A stretch of 64,000 nucleotides of DNA from Triticum aestivum (GCF_018294505.1 NC_057795.1:234419035-234483034), one strand, 5' to 3'; positions 9,862-20,839 are shown, numbered from the stretch's first letter. Notes: generated by a model from the letters alone, not told the origin. Program-made: numbers and translations.

Positions 9862-11292
9862 GGGTCTAGCTTAGCTTCTAGTCAACTGATCTTGCAATTC
9901 GAGTGATCACTCTTGCCCTTGGTTAGCGTGCGTAGGTGCGTATGATTTCATACTACTCCTTGTCCCTCTACTGCACCTGCCTTTGGCTGTATGATAGGTG
10001 GGCCAGCCATCCGTTGGGCCCATGTGTCATTCACCCAAAGGCAGTTGCAGTAAGTCAATGAAGCTGCGCCCCCCTCCGTGCCGGTGTAGTATAGTCATCT
10101 CACCCGACCTCTAGTTGGGGCCAAACGAGAGAAGTTTGATGTTTATTGGTTTATTGGTCCCCTTTGCATTTTGCGCCAAGTTTTGACCTTTGATTTAACT
10201 AATAAAATGTTAATGCATGTAAACAAAAATGTTGTGTAAGTCACCTTACGAAAACCAAATAATCCCAAAACACTTAGGCACGGTACATTAACTCCCTCCT
10301 CGTTTCTTATTTCATGACATATCAACCAATGAGAGATGTGGGCCATGCATGCTTTCAATGACTTGAGACTACCAAACATGACATGCAGTGTTTAGTTCAT
10401 TGCATGTAATCCAATTAGTTAGCAAAAAGACATTAAGTTCTCTCGCCGATAGGAATAAAACAATACACCATGTATTTATTTACAGAGGGAGTAGTACATT
10501 TTTTGTGACACGCATTACTAGATATTGCTAGTCAAATACTAAAATCCAGATGGGCGTGGTAGTACTCCTAAATCCAGACGGTGGTGCTACTAGTACTAGT
10601 AGTAGTACTACCAATGTAGTAGGAGTACTAGCACTGTACTACCCATTGGTCAAATTATTACGTGCTGCTCCTCATAGTGAAGTGACAAGACCCTGCGCCG
10701 GAGATGACACCTGAGTATAGGCACCGTGTTCGGCATACCATAGTCAGCCTCATTGTTTGCAGTCACTATCATCATGGCTGTAGAGCTAGCCTGCTTACAG
10801 CTAGCCCTGTTCGACATAATTTCCCATGCGTAGATGCCCGTGCATTGCACGGAACACCAAGATTGGGGGTGGACGGCGCTGGCAGCGGCCATCGCGCCAG
10901 ATTTTTCCACGGCCTTCTAGATGTGGTGGGAGGAGATAAGGTTGATTGTGAGAGACAAGGAGTTGTTTGTAAATAGGGAACAAGTGCGGGCATCTTTTTG
11001 CAAAAATGGAGAAGTTTGGTTTGTATGCGTCAGATCTAGATCCGACGGCTATTGGTGAAAGATGGGAGGCACAACATCGTCACCAAATCAGGACTTATTT
11101 GATTCGTAGGGATTTTGAAAACACAGAATAGGACACATCAATATTACAAGTTTCAAACTGATATTACAAATGTTAGGAGTAATGCTGCACCTACGAAGAG
11201 GGAATTACTAGGATGTTTACGTAAGAACTTTCATTATTTTAGGTGGATGCAGCATTATCGTACAAAATAAAATCCACCGCCCTAACAAGTCA
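9862..11292. other. Intergenic with MITE remnants
   Basis: Near 10135-10240 lies a partial copy of the MITE seen at 7919-8131 (CCCCTTTGCATTTTG, then TTGATTTAACTAATAAAATG and TTAATGCATGT). Around 10296 and 10485 there are CTCCCTCCTCG and GAGGGAGTAGTA ends that may belong to another MITE. Near 10829-10845 the motif CCCGTGCATTGCACGG is a near-palindrome like those at Helitron 3' ends, but no CTAG terminus follows on either strand. Open frames here are short and unconvincing. Confidence 0.4.
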
Positions 11293-11712
11293 CTAATGGG
11301 CAAATAAGTTTTCGAGTCTCTGGCCACTTGATGTTTCAAAAACAAATTCAACTTCTGCGGAGACTTTGTCATTTAGGCTTAGACGCTTGCGGTAATCAGC
11401 ACACCATTCATTGTTGCGCCAGAGAACGCCAAACCTCATTACCTTGAGCACACTTGCCTCCAGAACAAAGAACCTGGCTAATTTAATCTCAGATGTGCTA
11501 CCTCGGTAGTCGATCAAATCAATTTCTGTAAGATGGAGATCAAGGCATTCGATGAGATTGTTATAGTGCAACACATTTTTCACTTTCTGGTCTTTTTTAT
11601 CTGCAAAAGAAGAGAACATATTAGAGAAGCTGGCTGTATAAGATTGTCATGTCATCAAGAGGTACCAATATCATTCGCTCATACGATAGGGTTGGCTGAC
11701 TAGTGATATTTT

Positions 11713-11715
<3 letters not shown>

Positions 11716-11746
<31 letters not shown>
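11716..11746. repeat. (CT)n microsatellite in the FBD gene intron
   Basis: An uninterrupted run of CT dinucleotides of about 30 bases lies in the second intron of the F-box pseudogene, near its acceptor side. It is a candidate polymorphic marker. Confidence 0.9.
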
Positions 11747-11750
<4 letters not shown>

Positions 11751-12176
11751 GTTTCCTCTCATTTAACTAGGAGCACGTGAAGAGCTTGGGCATTTGTTGC
11801 CTTCCACTATGTGGCCGATGCCATATTTCGCAAAAGTATGCCACATAATACGCATCGATGTCAAATCAAAAGATTTTGGCACCGCTCTCGCGGTGTGAGA
11901 GAGTTGGCACCGCTGTGCACACAGACCCACATGTATAAACAAATCAATCAAACCAACTACACCATCCTCTCACTCTCCCAAACAAGTGCTTTTTTATTGC
12001 CTCAGTCCTCTCTCTCTCTCCCACGTAGTGTTTTTCCATTGCGTGAGTTAATTTGGCACCGTTGCAAAGTAGGTGATCCAGATTGGGGCACCAGGTGAGC
12101 AATCGAGGGGCATCGATGCCAAATGCATTAGAAGTGAATTTGGCACGTGTTTTGTCCTACATAGCCCACTTTTGAA

Positions 12177-12295
12177 CTCCCTCCGTCCCAAAATTCTTGT
12201 CTTAAATTTGTCTAAATACGGATGTATCTAGTTACATTTTAGTGTTACATCCGTATCTAAACAAATGTAAGACAAGAATTTTGCGACGGAGGGAA
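12177..12295. mobile_element. Stowaway MITE in the FBD gene intron
   Basis: The left terminus CTCCCTCCGTCCCAAAATTC is mirrored by a right terminus reading GAATTTTGCGACGGAGGGA. The internal arms also pair (TTGTCTTAAATTTGT with ACAAATGTAAGACAA, and ATACGGATGTA with TACATCCGTAT), so nearly the whole 119 bases folds into a hairpin. This is a typical Triticeae Stowaway structure. Confidence 0.85.
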
Positions 12296-12297
12296 TA

Positions 12298-12505
12298 CTA
12301 CATCGTGTTTAGTATAAAATTTCGACCATAGATTTACCTAAGAAAATGCCAATGCATGTCACTAAAAATTACACCATTTGAAATTATGTTCAAATACGAA
12401 TCCAATGATATAGTTCTTAGTGACATGCATTAACATTTTGTCAGTTAAATCTATGGTCAAATTTTGATACTACAAAATTGGAAGAGTAAACCAGGATGGA
12501 GGTAG
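12298..12505. mobile_element. Stowaway-like MITE, inverted copy of the 7919-8131 family
   Basis: The right terminus reads AAACCAGGATGGAGGTAG followed by TA, the inverse of the 7919 terminus. The arms TTCGACCATAGATTTACC and AATCTATGGTCAAATTTTG are inverted, as are ATGCATGTCACTAA and TTAGTGACATGCAT. It abuts the MITE at 12177-12295 inside the same intron. Confidence 0.7.
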
Positions 12506-13854
12506 TACTTGCTTTTAGGGTAACCATAGAGTTACTGGAGTAGTCTAAGTTACTTTCCACTATGACTAGCCTAGGATACTATAGTAGTATAGCATAAAAA
12601 TGATGCAGGTGATCACGTGAGAAAAAAATACTAAAAACATTTCTTTTGGTATAGTGCGTAGTTTTGAACACTACACTTGTCACCGTAATTTGGGAAAATT
12701 ACGAAAAAATTGAGCTACGTTGTGATTACCGTTTACTAATAGGAAAGAAGTTTCACCTCGATGAGTAGCTTCTCCGTGCACGGAAAGCATGTAGGGAATC
12801 CAACAACTTGATCCAGATTGGGGCCGGTAGATTTTAGTGCCAAGATCTTCACTGTGCGCATGGACTGGGTCAAGCTTGTGGGAATCATTTTCTGGAAGAC
12901 GGTCGTAAATACATCAAGAAGAAATTTAAAAATGTGAATTTCAAGAAGACGGAGAAGAAGATGAGTGTTGTACCTGAACGATTACGGATCCAATAAAGAG
13001 TTCGGAGAATTTGGCAGACAAGTTCACCAACGCTGTCAATTTCGGTGCGTCAATGACCCTGATTTTTGTTGGACCTTCTAGATCCGATACAAGCAATCTC
13101 TCAAGGAAAGGCACACACTCAATGACCATAATCTGGAACAGTTGGAGTGATCTCTTCCCAATTGATGTCTTGTTGCGGGGCCAGCAAGACACATAAATCC
13201 ATCAGAGATTCGTTGAGGCGATGTGGAGGCTAATGAACCCATGGATCTGCTCAAGACGAAGGTACTCGAGCGCAGTACAGCTGCGGAGCAGTGCTCCATA
13301 GCCTTCTTCAAGATAACAACGTCGAAGAGGTCGAGCTGCTTGAGTTGAGGGAGAAGAAGGGCAGGCGCGACATTAATCTGGGGAAGATAGCAGGAGCTGA
13401 AGCTGGCGCGGCGCAGCGTTGGCGTGAGGCGGAGTGCGGATGGCGGTAGAGAGCGACATCGTCCAGCTTCAAAGCTGAGCTCCTCGAGCTGATCTAGGGT
13501 GGGGGATACGAACTACTCGTCGAACTTGGGTTGGACCTTGCAGTTGGTACTGAACATGCGGATGTCAAGGCGTCTGGCTGGCCCAGGGTGCGATGAAAGG
13601 ATCTTGGAGACTGCGGCCATGCGTTTGCAATCCCTGTCGCAGAGGTAGCTGTCGACGGTGAGGTTGAGGGGGACGCGGTGCCAGAAGGGGCGCCACCGCC
13701 GGGAGAGCAGGGCGGTCCGCACGGCAGATTTGGTGGGGAGGAGGCCGATGATGACGAACAACATGTCACCGGGGAGGCTGCTAATGAAGTCCAGGCTCGC
13801 CGGATGTGGTTTTGGCTCGAGCCGCCTCCACTTGTTGGCTGCCTCGCCGTCCAT

Positions 13855-14270
13855 CTCAACCGGCGGCGACGCTGATGTACACGTGTGCTGGTGTGTGCTG
13901 TGTGCTGGGTGTGCGCGAGTGCGTCCTTCTGTGCATGCCGCCGCGCAGTGGTGAATCGTGCACGAGTGCGTCCTTCACCCACAAGAAGTGTGTCCTCAAT
14001 GCACCCTCAATTTACTAGCGTGCGGGGTGCTACCCCAAGTGGTTTCAACTTTGTTTACTTCACCGCGTGTCAGATGGGCCTCTAGTTTACTTATTTTCAC
14101 CCACTGCCACATGGGCCAGCACACGAAGATACAGAACACGAGCTGACAAGGCAGCATGTGGACTGGTTTACCGGTCAACTAAACAATATACGGAGCTACA
14201 CGCTGACACAGTGAGCGTATAATCCGTCGGTATAGAGATTTCGAGTGAGAGGGGAGGCTCGTGAGAGATG
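13855..14270. other. Region upstream of the FBD pseudogene
   Basis: This presumably contained the promoter of the minus-strand F-box pseudogene. No clear TATA box is visible. It contains GT- and GC-rich sequence and no supported coding region. Confidence 0.35.
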
Positions 14271-15714
14271 GCAGAGAGAAAGAGAGAGAGAGAGAAAGAG
14301 CTACTCCCTCCGTCGATAATGTAGTACCAACATTATTTTTAAAGTTAAACTTTTGAAACTTTGACCAAGTTTATAAAGAAATTACTTATATCTACAATAC
14401 CAAAGATAAATGATAGTATGAAGTAAGTACATGTTTTGATGAATCTAATGATCATTCCAGATGTAAATGTTTTTCTCCACATATACTTGGTCAAACTTTT
14501 CTGAGGTTTGACTTTTCAAAACATCCATATGCTTATGGACATGACAAAGTCCCTAACTAGAGAGAGAGAGAGAGAAATAGAAAGAGAGAGAGAGAAATAG
14601 AAAGAGTGAGTGAAAAAGTGTGTATGCGTGTGTGAAAGAGACATGGACAACACACGATAAAAGTAGAGAAAAAGCGTGTGTGTCTTATGCAAACATATCA
14701 CACATGCATCTTCGACAACGGAGGCAAGGTGAGGAGATAGTGTGTGGTTGTTTGGAACCGAGAGAGCAAGACCCCTAGCATGCGGCCAAGAGGGGTCTGA
14801 CAAACAAGGGAGAGAGGTCGAGAGAGACGTACGGAGAAAATGCAGACATGGGGAGGAGAGAGTGTATGTTTGTCATAGATAGATCCCCTGGAGATCGTGA
14901 TGGGACTACATGGGTGGGAGATCGAGTGACAAGGTGTGTGCGTGATAGAAGATGCCTCCAGAGATATCGAGATAGACGTATGGATGGAAGGAGACAATAC
15001 GTGTGTTCCCGATGGCTAGTAACAGATAATCATACTTAGGAGGGGGGGGGGTGCTTGCGCCTATGATGGAGTGCGGGATTATGCTATTTAGGGCAGTGCG
15101 TGTCACATGGAGAGAGAACAATGGCTGAGAGTGTTGGATGGGTCTATATGTATAGCGCGAGCGAGACATGTGTATGTGTGAACCAGGGAGATATAAGGTC
15201 AGTTTGGCTTGCGTCCTGAGCATCTTTTGCCTGGCCTGGGGTTGTGGCTGTATTTCATGCACGCTTGTTTGGTTGCTACCCTGTGAAAAAGAAAGCCCGC
15301 CTGGCCTGGATTCCCTTGCACTTTAATTAGCCTGGCCTGGATTCCCGTCACTTTAATTAGCCTGGCTAGACTCCAGGCACTACAAGTAGCTTGGCCCAGG
15401 CGACCGATTTCGAATGCCTGGTCATGCGGCCACGAGGCTAACAGCAACCTGGATGGATATCAGCATTAAATAATTGCTGCATGGATTGATTGATGGGATG
15501 TTGATGCTTTGCTTGGCCCAGGCATGAACCTAACGCTTCAACACCACACAAGCCTGGCGAGGCAGAAATATTTTACATCTCACGTCCACACCAGGCAGTA
15601 CTTGCCATCAAGGCATGAGGGTCAGGTCAGGAACCAAACTGACCAATAAAGTTTGAGAGAGATTGAGGAGCCCTGATAAGGCTGAGTGGTGCGTCAGATA
15701 GCCAAGAGGGGGAA
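14270..15714. repeat. AG-rich tandem duplication, copy 1 (interrupted)
   Basis: Copy 1 begins with a Stowaway-like sequence (CTCCCTCCGTCGATAATG, arms AACTTTGACCAAGTTTATAA and CTTGGTCAAACTTTTC). It continues with an AG-rich tract carrying landmarks shared with copy 2: CATATCAC(A/G)CATGCATCT, GAGGGGTCTG-like blocks, ATAGA(T/G)AGATCCCCT and GAGATCGTGA. It is interrupted at 15197-15645 by a Tourist-like element and resumes at GTTTGAGAGAG (15651). No protein coding is supported. Confidence 0.7.
15197..15645. mobile_element. Tourist-like MITE inserted in copy 1 of the AG-rich duplication
   Basis: The left terminus GGTCAGTTTGGCTTG and right terminus GGAACCAAACTGACC are inverted repeats, flanked on both sides by ATAA (15193-15196 and 15646-15649). 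This fits a TAA-type target duplication of the PIF/Harbinger superfamily. The interior has repeats of CCTGGCCTGGATTCCC and TTTAATTAGCCTGGC. The homologous position in copy 2 (near 16610-16620) lacks the insertion. Family assignment rests on the terminus style only. Confidence 0.65.
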
Positions 15715-16690
15715 AGAGATATTCCATCCGCTCGATAATGCAGTGCATGTAATTTTTTTAGAAGTCAAACTTTGGAAACTTTGATAAGGTTTACGCAAAT
15801 GTTATTTATATCTACAATACCAAATATACATCATACAAAACTACATCTCATGGTGAATTTAATGGTATATGTTTGCCGTTCTAGATGTAATTGTTTTTCT
15901 CCACGTACATGGTCAAACTTTGTGATGTTTGACTTTTCAATAAATCTGTATGCTATGGAGCGAGGAGAGTGCCTAAGTTGAGACAGATCAAGTGCGTGTT
16001 AAGGAGAATTAGTAAGTGTGCCAAAAGAGTATGTGTGTGAAAGATAAAGTGACAACAAACGATAAATTAGAGAGAGTGTGTGTTTTTTCGTTTCTTATGC
16101 GAACATATCACGCATGCATCTCCGAGATAGAAAAGCGAGGCCAGGAGGTGTGTGATTGTTTGCAACGGAGAGAGACACCCCTGTAGCACATGTCCAATAG
16201 AGGTCTGGCCAACAAGGAACAAAGGTCGAGAGGGACACATGGAGGACATGGACGCATGGGGAGGGAGAGAGGGTGTGTTTGTGATAGAGAGATCCCCTCG
16301 AGATCGTGAGGGGACTATATGGGTGGGAGATCGAGGGAGGTGCGTGCGCGATAGAAAGATGCCCCGAGAGAAATCGAGATAGACCATGCAGATGTTTGTG
16401 ATGGAGACTAAGATTAGCTATTCATATACATATAGGGGGGACTGCGTGTGCCTACAATTGAGTGAGAGACCATCATACTTGGCTAGCTAGGCATGAGATT
16501 GTGTCTGTGTGCGTGTGAGATGGAGAGAGAACGAGGGAGAGAGATAGAGTTTTAGATGGGCCTATCGAGTGCGAGTTAGATATGCATGTGTATGTGTGAC
16601 CCAGGTGGATGGAGAGTTTGAGAGAGGGGAGAAGAGCTCCGAGACGACAAAGCGGTGCGTGAGAGAGTTACGGGCAACGAGCCAAGGAAT
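15715..16690. repeat. AG-rich tandem duplication, copy 2
   Basis: This is the diverged second copy of the 14270 unit. It begins ATTCCATCCGCTCGATAATG, includes ATATCTACAATACCAAA and TTTTTCTCCAC, and then runs through the same AG-rich landmarks as copy 1, ending near GTTTGAGAGAGGGGAG and GCGGTGCGTGAGAGAG. It is uninterrupted and serves as the reference for the insertion in copy 1. Confidence 0.7.
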
Positions 16691-16804
16691 TTGTGTTCGT
16701 ATGATGAGTTCACCCAAGATATCTAGCTTGGACTAGCTAGAGTATCATATATAGTGTGTGAGAGAGACCTATAGATGGTGTATATATGCATGCGAACTAC
16801 AAAG

Positions 16805-16909
16805 ACCCCCCCCCCACACACACACACAAAAAGAGAGAGAGATGGAGAGAAATGGAGAGGGACCAACAAGGTTTTTGTGTCGGATGCGTGCGACAGAATT
16901 GAAGGTTGT

Positions 16910-16966
<57 letters not shown>
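16805..16966. repeat. Microsatellites (C)n(CA)n and (GA)n
   Basis: A C run followed by a CA run lies near 16806-16828. A long interrupted GA run lies at about 16912-16966. These give rise to spurious open frames on both strands. Confidence 0.9.
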
Positions 16967-16967
<1 letters not shown>

Positions 16968-17449
16968 ACAGGAGTCCGGGAGAGGGGAGGTCGCGTTTTA
17001 TGCATCAAAGACTGATATAAACCATGTTTCGACATAAACTTGCATTCAAATATTTAAATTGGAGAACATGTTCTCTGCAATCCACACATGAACGGATATA
17101 TGCGTATATCAAACAAGTTCATTAATTTGACTTTCAACATGTTCATGGAGTACTATAATACTTTACAACATGCTACTCGATTGAGGTGCTCAATTTTGCA
17201 TTTAGTTCACTATTTTGACCTAGTGAACTAGCTATTTCATTGAATCGAGATATTTCATTTTGGGTTTGATTCGCGTTTTTGAGTGGGTCAACTATTTTTC
17301 ATAGAGTAAATCACTAGCAACGAGCATGTAAAAACACATTACTCCCGAGCATCATCTCTCCATCTAAAAAAGAAGTGGCAAGCTAATATTTCAAAATTTG
17401 ATTTGAATCGACTTGGTAAGGTAGACGTGGAGCTCCTAGGCTGCCGGTT
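16967..17449. other. AT-rich spacer, nothing recognised
   Basis: No gene, RNA or terminal repeat was recognised between the GA microsatellite and the CpG-rich segment near 17450. Confidence 0.35.
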
Positions 17450-17507
17450 GGCTGGTGTCTAATATAAGGGTGCGGGGCCGCAAGTTCGCCGCGGAAGCAG
17501 TGCTTAG

Positions 17508-17774
17508 ATGGCTATCTTAGAGTTGTGTGGATTGAAGGTACTGCCGCCACCGGATCTGGATGACGGGGAGTCTTTGTGGATTGGCCTAGGGGCGGCGCAA
17601 CCACGACAGTGCGGTGGGGCGGGGAGCGGGGTTTTGGCCGGGGCCACGGACGACGGAGGCAGGCTGCTCTGCCGTTCGCCGCTGGCTCTTCGGGGAAGAT
17701 TCCGAACAGTGTCTGCCGGGAGGCACAAGACGGCCATCAAGCCATCCGGCGTAGATCGGACATTACCAAAATAA
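17508..17774 (+). other. CpG-rich segment, possible first exon or leader of the decayed gene
   Basis: A GC-rich 88-codon frame starts at ATG 17508 (MAILELCGLKVLPPPDLDDG) and ends at TAA. The sharp GC contrast with its flanks resembles 5' exons or leaders of grass transcription units. I do not recognise the sequence and cannot show a splice to the later exons. Confidence 0.3.
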
Positions 17775-18503
17775 AATAAAATTGTGTGACCCCAATTTAG
17801 TCTTTAGTCAATAGACACGTGACCACTCTCACACCTTGCTGTTGATCTCTTAGTGTATTTCTTTAGATCAAAGAGATATGTCATTCTTAACATTATGCGT
17901 TATCTGCATCTTCAGACACACCGTCTTCCGACTCACCGCAGCTGCTCCAACAAGGGAAGCATACACCGGAAGGGAGCTATAGTCCCCACTCAACAGTTCC
18001 CTGCATCGAATGCGCGTGCCCGACATGGACAGCCACAACAACTGTAGGGCCATCGACAAGTCAGCACATGATTCTTACTCCTATGGATGTGGCCAGATAG
18101 GTTGTACCCTCATGTTACTTGTGTGCAACATTTATGGCTTTGTTATTCATCTAAGCATGGAAAATAGATCATCACATTTCACTGTATATTCATGCTGATC
18201 TCTTACGGGTCTTGTTCAGGAGTTAACGATGTTCCATAGTTCAGCTAAGATACTTGTTCTTTAGGTAACGTTGTTCCGTAGTTATCATCCATCAACCAAT
18301 GCGATCCCACAGGCTGGTGATTATAGTATTATACCACTTCTAGTATTACCTATGTTGTTCTTCAATACTTTTGTGTGCCATCTAGTTAATCTCGAGTACA
18401 AACGATACATATTCTGTAGCTTTTATTCGTGTTCTCCCTTTAGTTTATGAGACCTGTTGCTGCTAGTTAACCCTAGTCCTACTATTTATGTCATCTCCTA
18501 CAG

Positions 18504-18705
18504 GCACTCATTACATAAATCTAACTACTGGTTGTCTTCCATGCATGTCAGATATAATTGCACACACTGATATATCCACAAGAACCTCATGGATCAATGT
18601 AAAGGCCAATAAATTTGATGTCAATGATACCCAATATGATGGAACATGTAAGGGTAGTTCTTCAGAAGACTGCAGAAAGATGATGAATCCTCTTCACCCC
18701 ACAAG
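18504..18705 (+). pseudogene. Exon of a decayed multi-exon gene (GTHYINLTTG exon)
   Basis: The exon is flanked by acceptor TCTCCTACAG and donor CACAAG|GTCCTT. The open frame begins GTHYINLTTGCLPCMSDIIA and ends near KMMNPLHPTR. It belongs with the exons at 19369, 19669, 20234, 20534 and 21024 by strand and splice structure. The family is not recognised; the position inside a CACTA 3' half suggests an element-encoded accessory protein, which is inference. Confidence 0.45.
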
Positions 18706-19171
18706 GTCCTTGCTCTAACTTGGCCTGTGATATGGGTACAACATGCATATAATGTCCTAGAGTGTATCTACTCTGTTGCAATGCCATGTGCTTAGCATGC
18801 TGATCATGCATGTAAATATGTCATGCCTTCCTATTTTTCAGTACCTATTCCATTCATGATAACATGTTTTCAAATTCAAGTACTGCCATTCTACTCTATC
18901 ACAATGCCATCTGCTTAATTTGGACATCATGCTTCTGAATATCTTATGCATTGTTATTCATCAGTATGTACTTCATCTGTCTACCATACCATGTTTTTTT
19001 ACATTGAAGTGTTGTTCTAGTGCTATGTTCCAATGCCATCTTAGTTTCCCAATCATACACGTGTATGTTGCCTTATTTTTTTTCTGTATGTATTCCGCTA
19101 GCATACAGTTTTACATTCAACTAGTGTTTTTAGCTGTGTTGTCCTGTCGTATCCCTAGCTCTTACACCATA

Positions 19172-19271
19172 CTCCCTCCGTCCGGATTACATGTTGCCGA
19201 AATGGATAAAAAATGATGTATCTAGAGCTGAAATACGCCTAGACCATCCATTTTTTTCCGGATGGAGGGAA
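19172..19271. mobile_element. Short Stowaway MITE, copy in duplicated unit 1
   Basis: The terminus CTCCCTCCGTCCGGATTACA and the right end TCCGGATGGAGGGA are inverted and flanked by TA on each side. Arms ATGGATAAAAAATGATG and CATCCATTTTT fold back. The same MITE lies at the same place in unit 2, so it predates the duplication. Confidence 0.8.
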
Positions 19272-19368
19272 TACATGTCAATATGTCATGCCTTTCTATT
19301 CTTCAGTACCTATTCCATCTCTCTGCTGTAGCATGTTTTATAATTAAAGCACCATTCTTCTATACAAG

Positions 19369-19590
19369 GCATGCAAGGGGAAGACGACTATGTTAGAATC
19401 TGAAGGGTTACAAACAAGGCCTTTGCAAAAGATCCAAACGCCAGGAGATAATAAACCAATTCAAGTTTTTATAGATACTGCTCCAGCACAGAGGAACCCA
19501 ACTCCTACTGATAATAAGTAGATTCCAGTGGCCAAAGAACTAGTCAGCTCCAGTCCAGCAAAAATATGTCAACTCCATTCTAAGAAGCGT
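19369..19590 (+). pseudogene. Duplicated exon, copy 1 (TAG inside)
   Basis: Acceptor CTATACAAG at 19368 and donor GCGT|GTGCGT at 19590 bound this exon. The frame reads ACKGKTTMLESEGLQTRPLQ and continues with KIQTPGDNKP and FIDTAPAQRNPTPTDNK, then TAG at 19519-19521, after which it stays open. Copy 2 has CAG at the corresponding codon. Confidence 0.55.
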
Positions 19591-19668
19591 GTGCGTATCC
19601 TTGCATCATGAAATTTTATAGCATGCTGATAATATTTTCTACATGTTTCTTACTTATCTCTCTTTTAG

Positions 19669-19758
19669 AAAATAAGCTTAACAGATAGAAGAATTTCTGC
19701 ACTCGTATCGTATGTGCGGAAAGATTCTTGCAGGAATTCTCTGTGCTCCAATGCAGAT
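19669..19758 (+). pseudogene. Duplicated 90-bp exon, copy 1 (open)
   Basis: Acceptor CTCTTTTAG and donor GCAGAT|GTAAGT flank exactly 30 open codons beginning KISLTDRRISALVSYV and ending SLCSNAD. Both splice sites and the length are preserved in copy 2, which strongly supports it as an exon. Confidence 0.6.
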
Positions 19759-20037
19759 GTAAGTACCTGTTGTATATCACTATATTTTTACATCAACATG
19801 TATTTTGTTAATCGGCATGAATCCAACCTTTATCTGATCTAAATTTAGTTGTAGCAAAATGTATGATTAAAGGCCACAATGTTGATTTTTGTAAGGAAAA
19901 CTTCCTGGTAGTTTTGCATCCTGAGCTGCATGAGTGTACTATCTCATATCAGTGGGTTTGAATACTTTGGTTCTGCAGTGGGTTTTTAGTGTTTTTTTAC
20001 CGTGTTGTCCTGTCGTATCCCTAGCTCTTACATCATA

Positions 20038-20138
20038 CTCCCTCCGTCTGGATTGCATGTCGCAGAAATGGATAAAACTGGATGTATCTAGAACTGAAAT
20101 ACGCCTAGACCCATCCATTTATTTCTGAATGGAGGGAA
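20038..20138. mobile_element. Short Stowaway MITE, copy in duplicated unit 2
   Basis: The left end CTCCCTCCGTCTGGATTGCA and right end TGAATGGAGGGAA are flanked by TA. It is the counterpart of the MITE at 19172-19271, with several substitutions. Confidence 0.8.
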
Positions 20139-20233
20139 TACATGTCAATATGTCATGCCTTTTTATTCTTCAGTACCTATTCCATCTCTGCTGTAGCATG
20201 TTTTATAACTGAAGCACCATTCTTCTATATAAG

Positions 20234-20455
20234 GCATGAAAGGGGAAGACAGTTATGTTAGAATTTGAAGGGTTACGAACCAGGTCTTTGCAAAAGATCC
20301 AAACGCCAGGAGATAATAAACCAACTCCATTTTTCATAGATACCTCTCCAGCACAGAGAAACCCAACTCCCACTGATAATAAACAGATTCTAGTGGCCAA
20401 AGAACTAGTCCGCTCCAGTCCAGCAAAAGAATGTCAACTCCATTCTAAGAAGCAT
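20234..20455 (+). pseudogene. Duplicated exon, copy 2 (TGA near its start)
   Basis: The boundaries correspond to copy 1. The second codon after the acceptor is TGA (20237-20239) where copy 1 has TGC. Downstream the frame is open (MLEFEGLRTRSLQKIQTPGD) and passes the site of the copy 1 TAG with CAG. Each copy is therefore disabled at a different place. Confidence 0.55.
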
Positions 20456-20533
20456 GTGCATATCCTCACATCATGAAATTTTATAGCATTCTGATCATAT
20501 TTTCTACATGTTTCTTACCCATCTCTCTTTTAG

Positions 20534-20623
20534 AAAATAAGGTTAAACGATAGAAGACTTCCTCCATTGGGATCGTATTCGAGGAAAATATCTTGCGGGA
20601 ATTCTTTGTGCTCCAATGCTGAT
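20534..20623 (+). pseudogene. Duplicated 90-bp exon, copy 2 (open)
   Basis: The exon has the same acceptor and donor as copy 1 and 30 open codons, beginning KIRLNDRRLPPLGSYSRK and ending SLCSNAD. The ends are conserved while the middle has changed, including a codon-level difference in the LPPLGSY region. Confidence 0.6.
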
Positions 20624-20839
20624 GTAAGTACCTGTTGTATATCACTATATTTTTACATCAGCATGTATTTTGTTAATCAGCGTGAATCTAACCTTTATCT
20701 GATCTAAAATTAGTTGTAGCAAAATATTAATGGCGCCAATGTTGATTTTTATAAGGAAAACTGCCTGGTAGTTTTGCATACTGAGCTGCATGAGTGTACT
20801 ATCTCATATCACGCACATTACTGAATTGTAGTGCTTCTC

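Larger units (their letters stand above)
11293..13854 (-). pseudogene. FBD-type F-box/LRR protein gene, disabled
   Basis: This is a three-exon minus-strand gene: exon 1 13854-12974, exon 2 12891-12757, exon 3 from about 11600 to the stop at 11293-11295. Exon 1 has an F-box ([20 protein letters not shown], about residues 24-43) with the usual SRRWRPFW follow-on, then leucine-rich segments. Exon 2 has SMRTVKILALKS and FPCTEKLLIEV. Exon 3 has the FBD-like IECLDLHLTEIDLIDYRG and VLEASVLKVMRFGV. Family role: SCF ubiquitin-ligase substrate receptor. Three lesions are visible in exon 1: an in-frame TAG at 13513-13515, an apparent one-base deletion near 13290, and a TGA at 13202-13204 in the frame that continues after the shift. 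The phase between exons 2 and 3 is also unresolved. The second intron (about 1.15 kb) holds two MITEs and a CT microsatellite. The order of all domains is intact, so decay is recent. Confidence 0.8.
19124..19951 (+). repeat. Tandem duplication with exons, copy 1
   Basis: This 828-base unit is repeated at 19988-20811 with a period of about 860. It contains a MITE (19172-19271) and two exons: 19369-19590 and 19669-19758, the second with acceptor CTCTTTTAG and donor GAT|GTAAGT. The first exon has an in-frame TAG at 19519-19521. The second stays open for 30 codons (begins KISLTDRRISAL). Confidence 0.85.
19988..20811 (+). repeat. Tandem duplication with exons, copy 2
   Basis: This is the 824-base second copy of the 19124 unit, with a MITE at 20038-20138 and exons at 20234-20455 and 20534-20623. 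It ends at the shared ATCTCATATCA, after which the copies diverge. Confidence 0.85.

Noticed and set aside
12668..12690. CACTACA in the FBD gene intron as a possible left end of the CACTA element
   Set aside because: Beyond CACTACA it does not match the right terminus (AAAAAAATACAC), and it lies inside the F-box gene.
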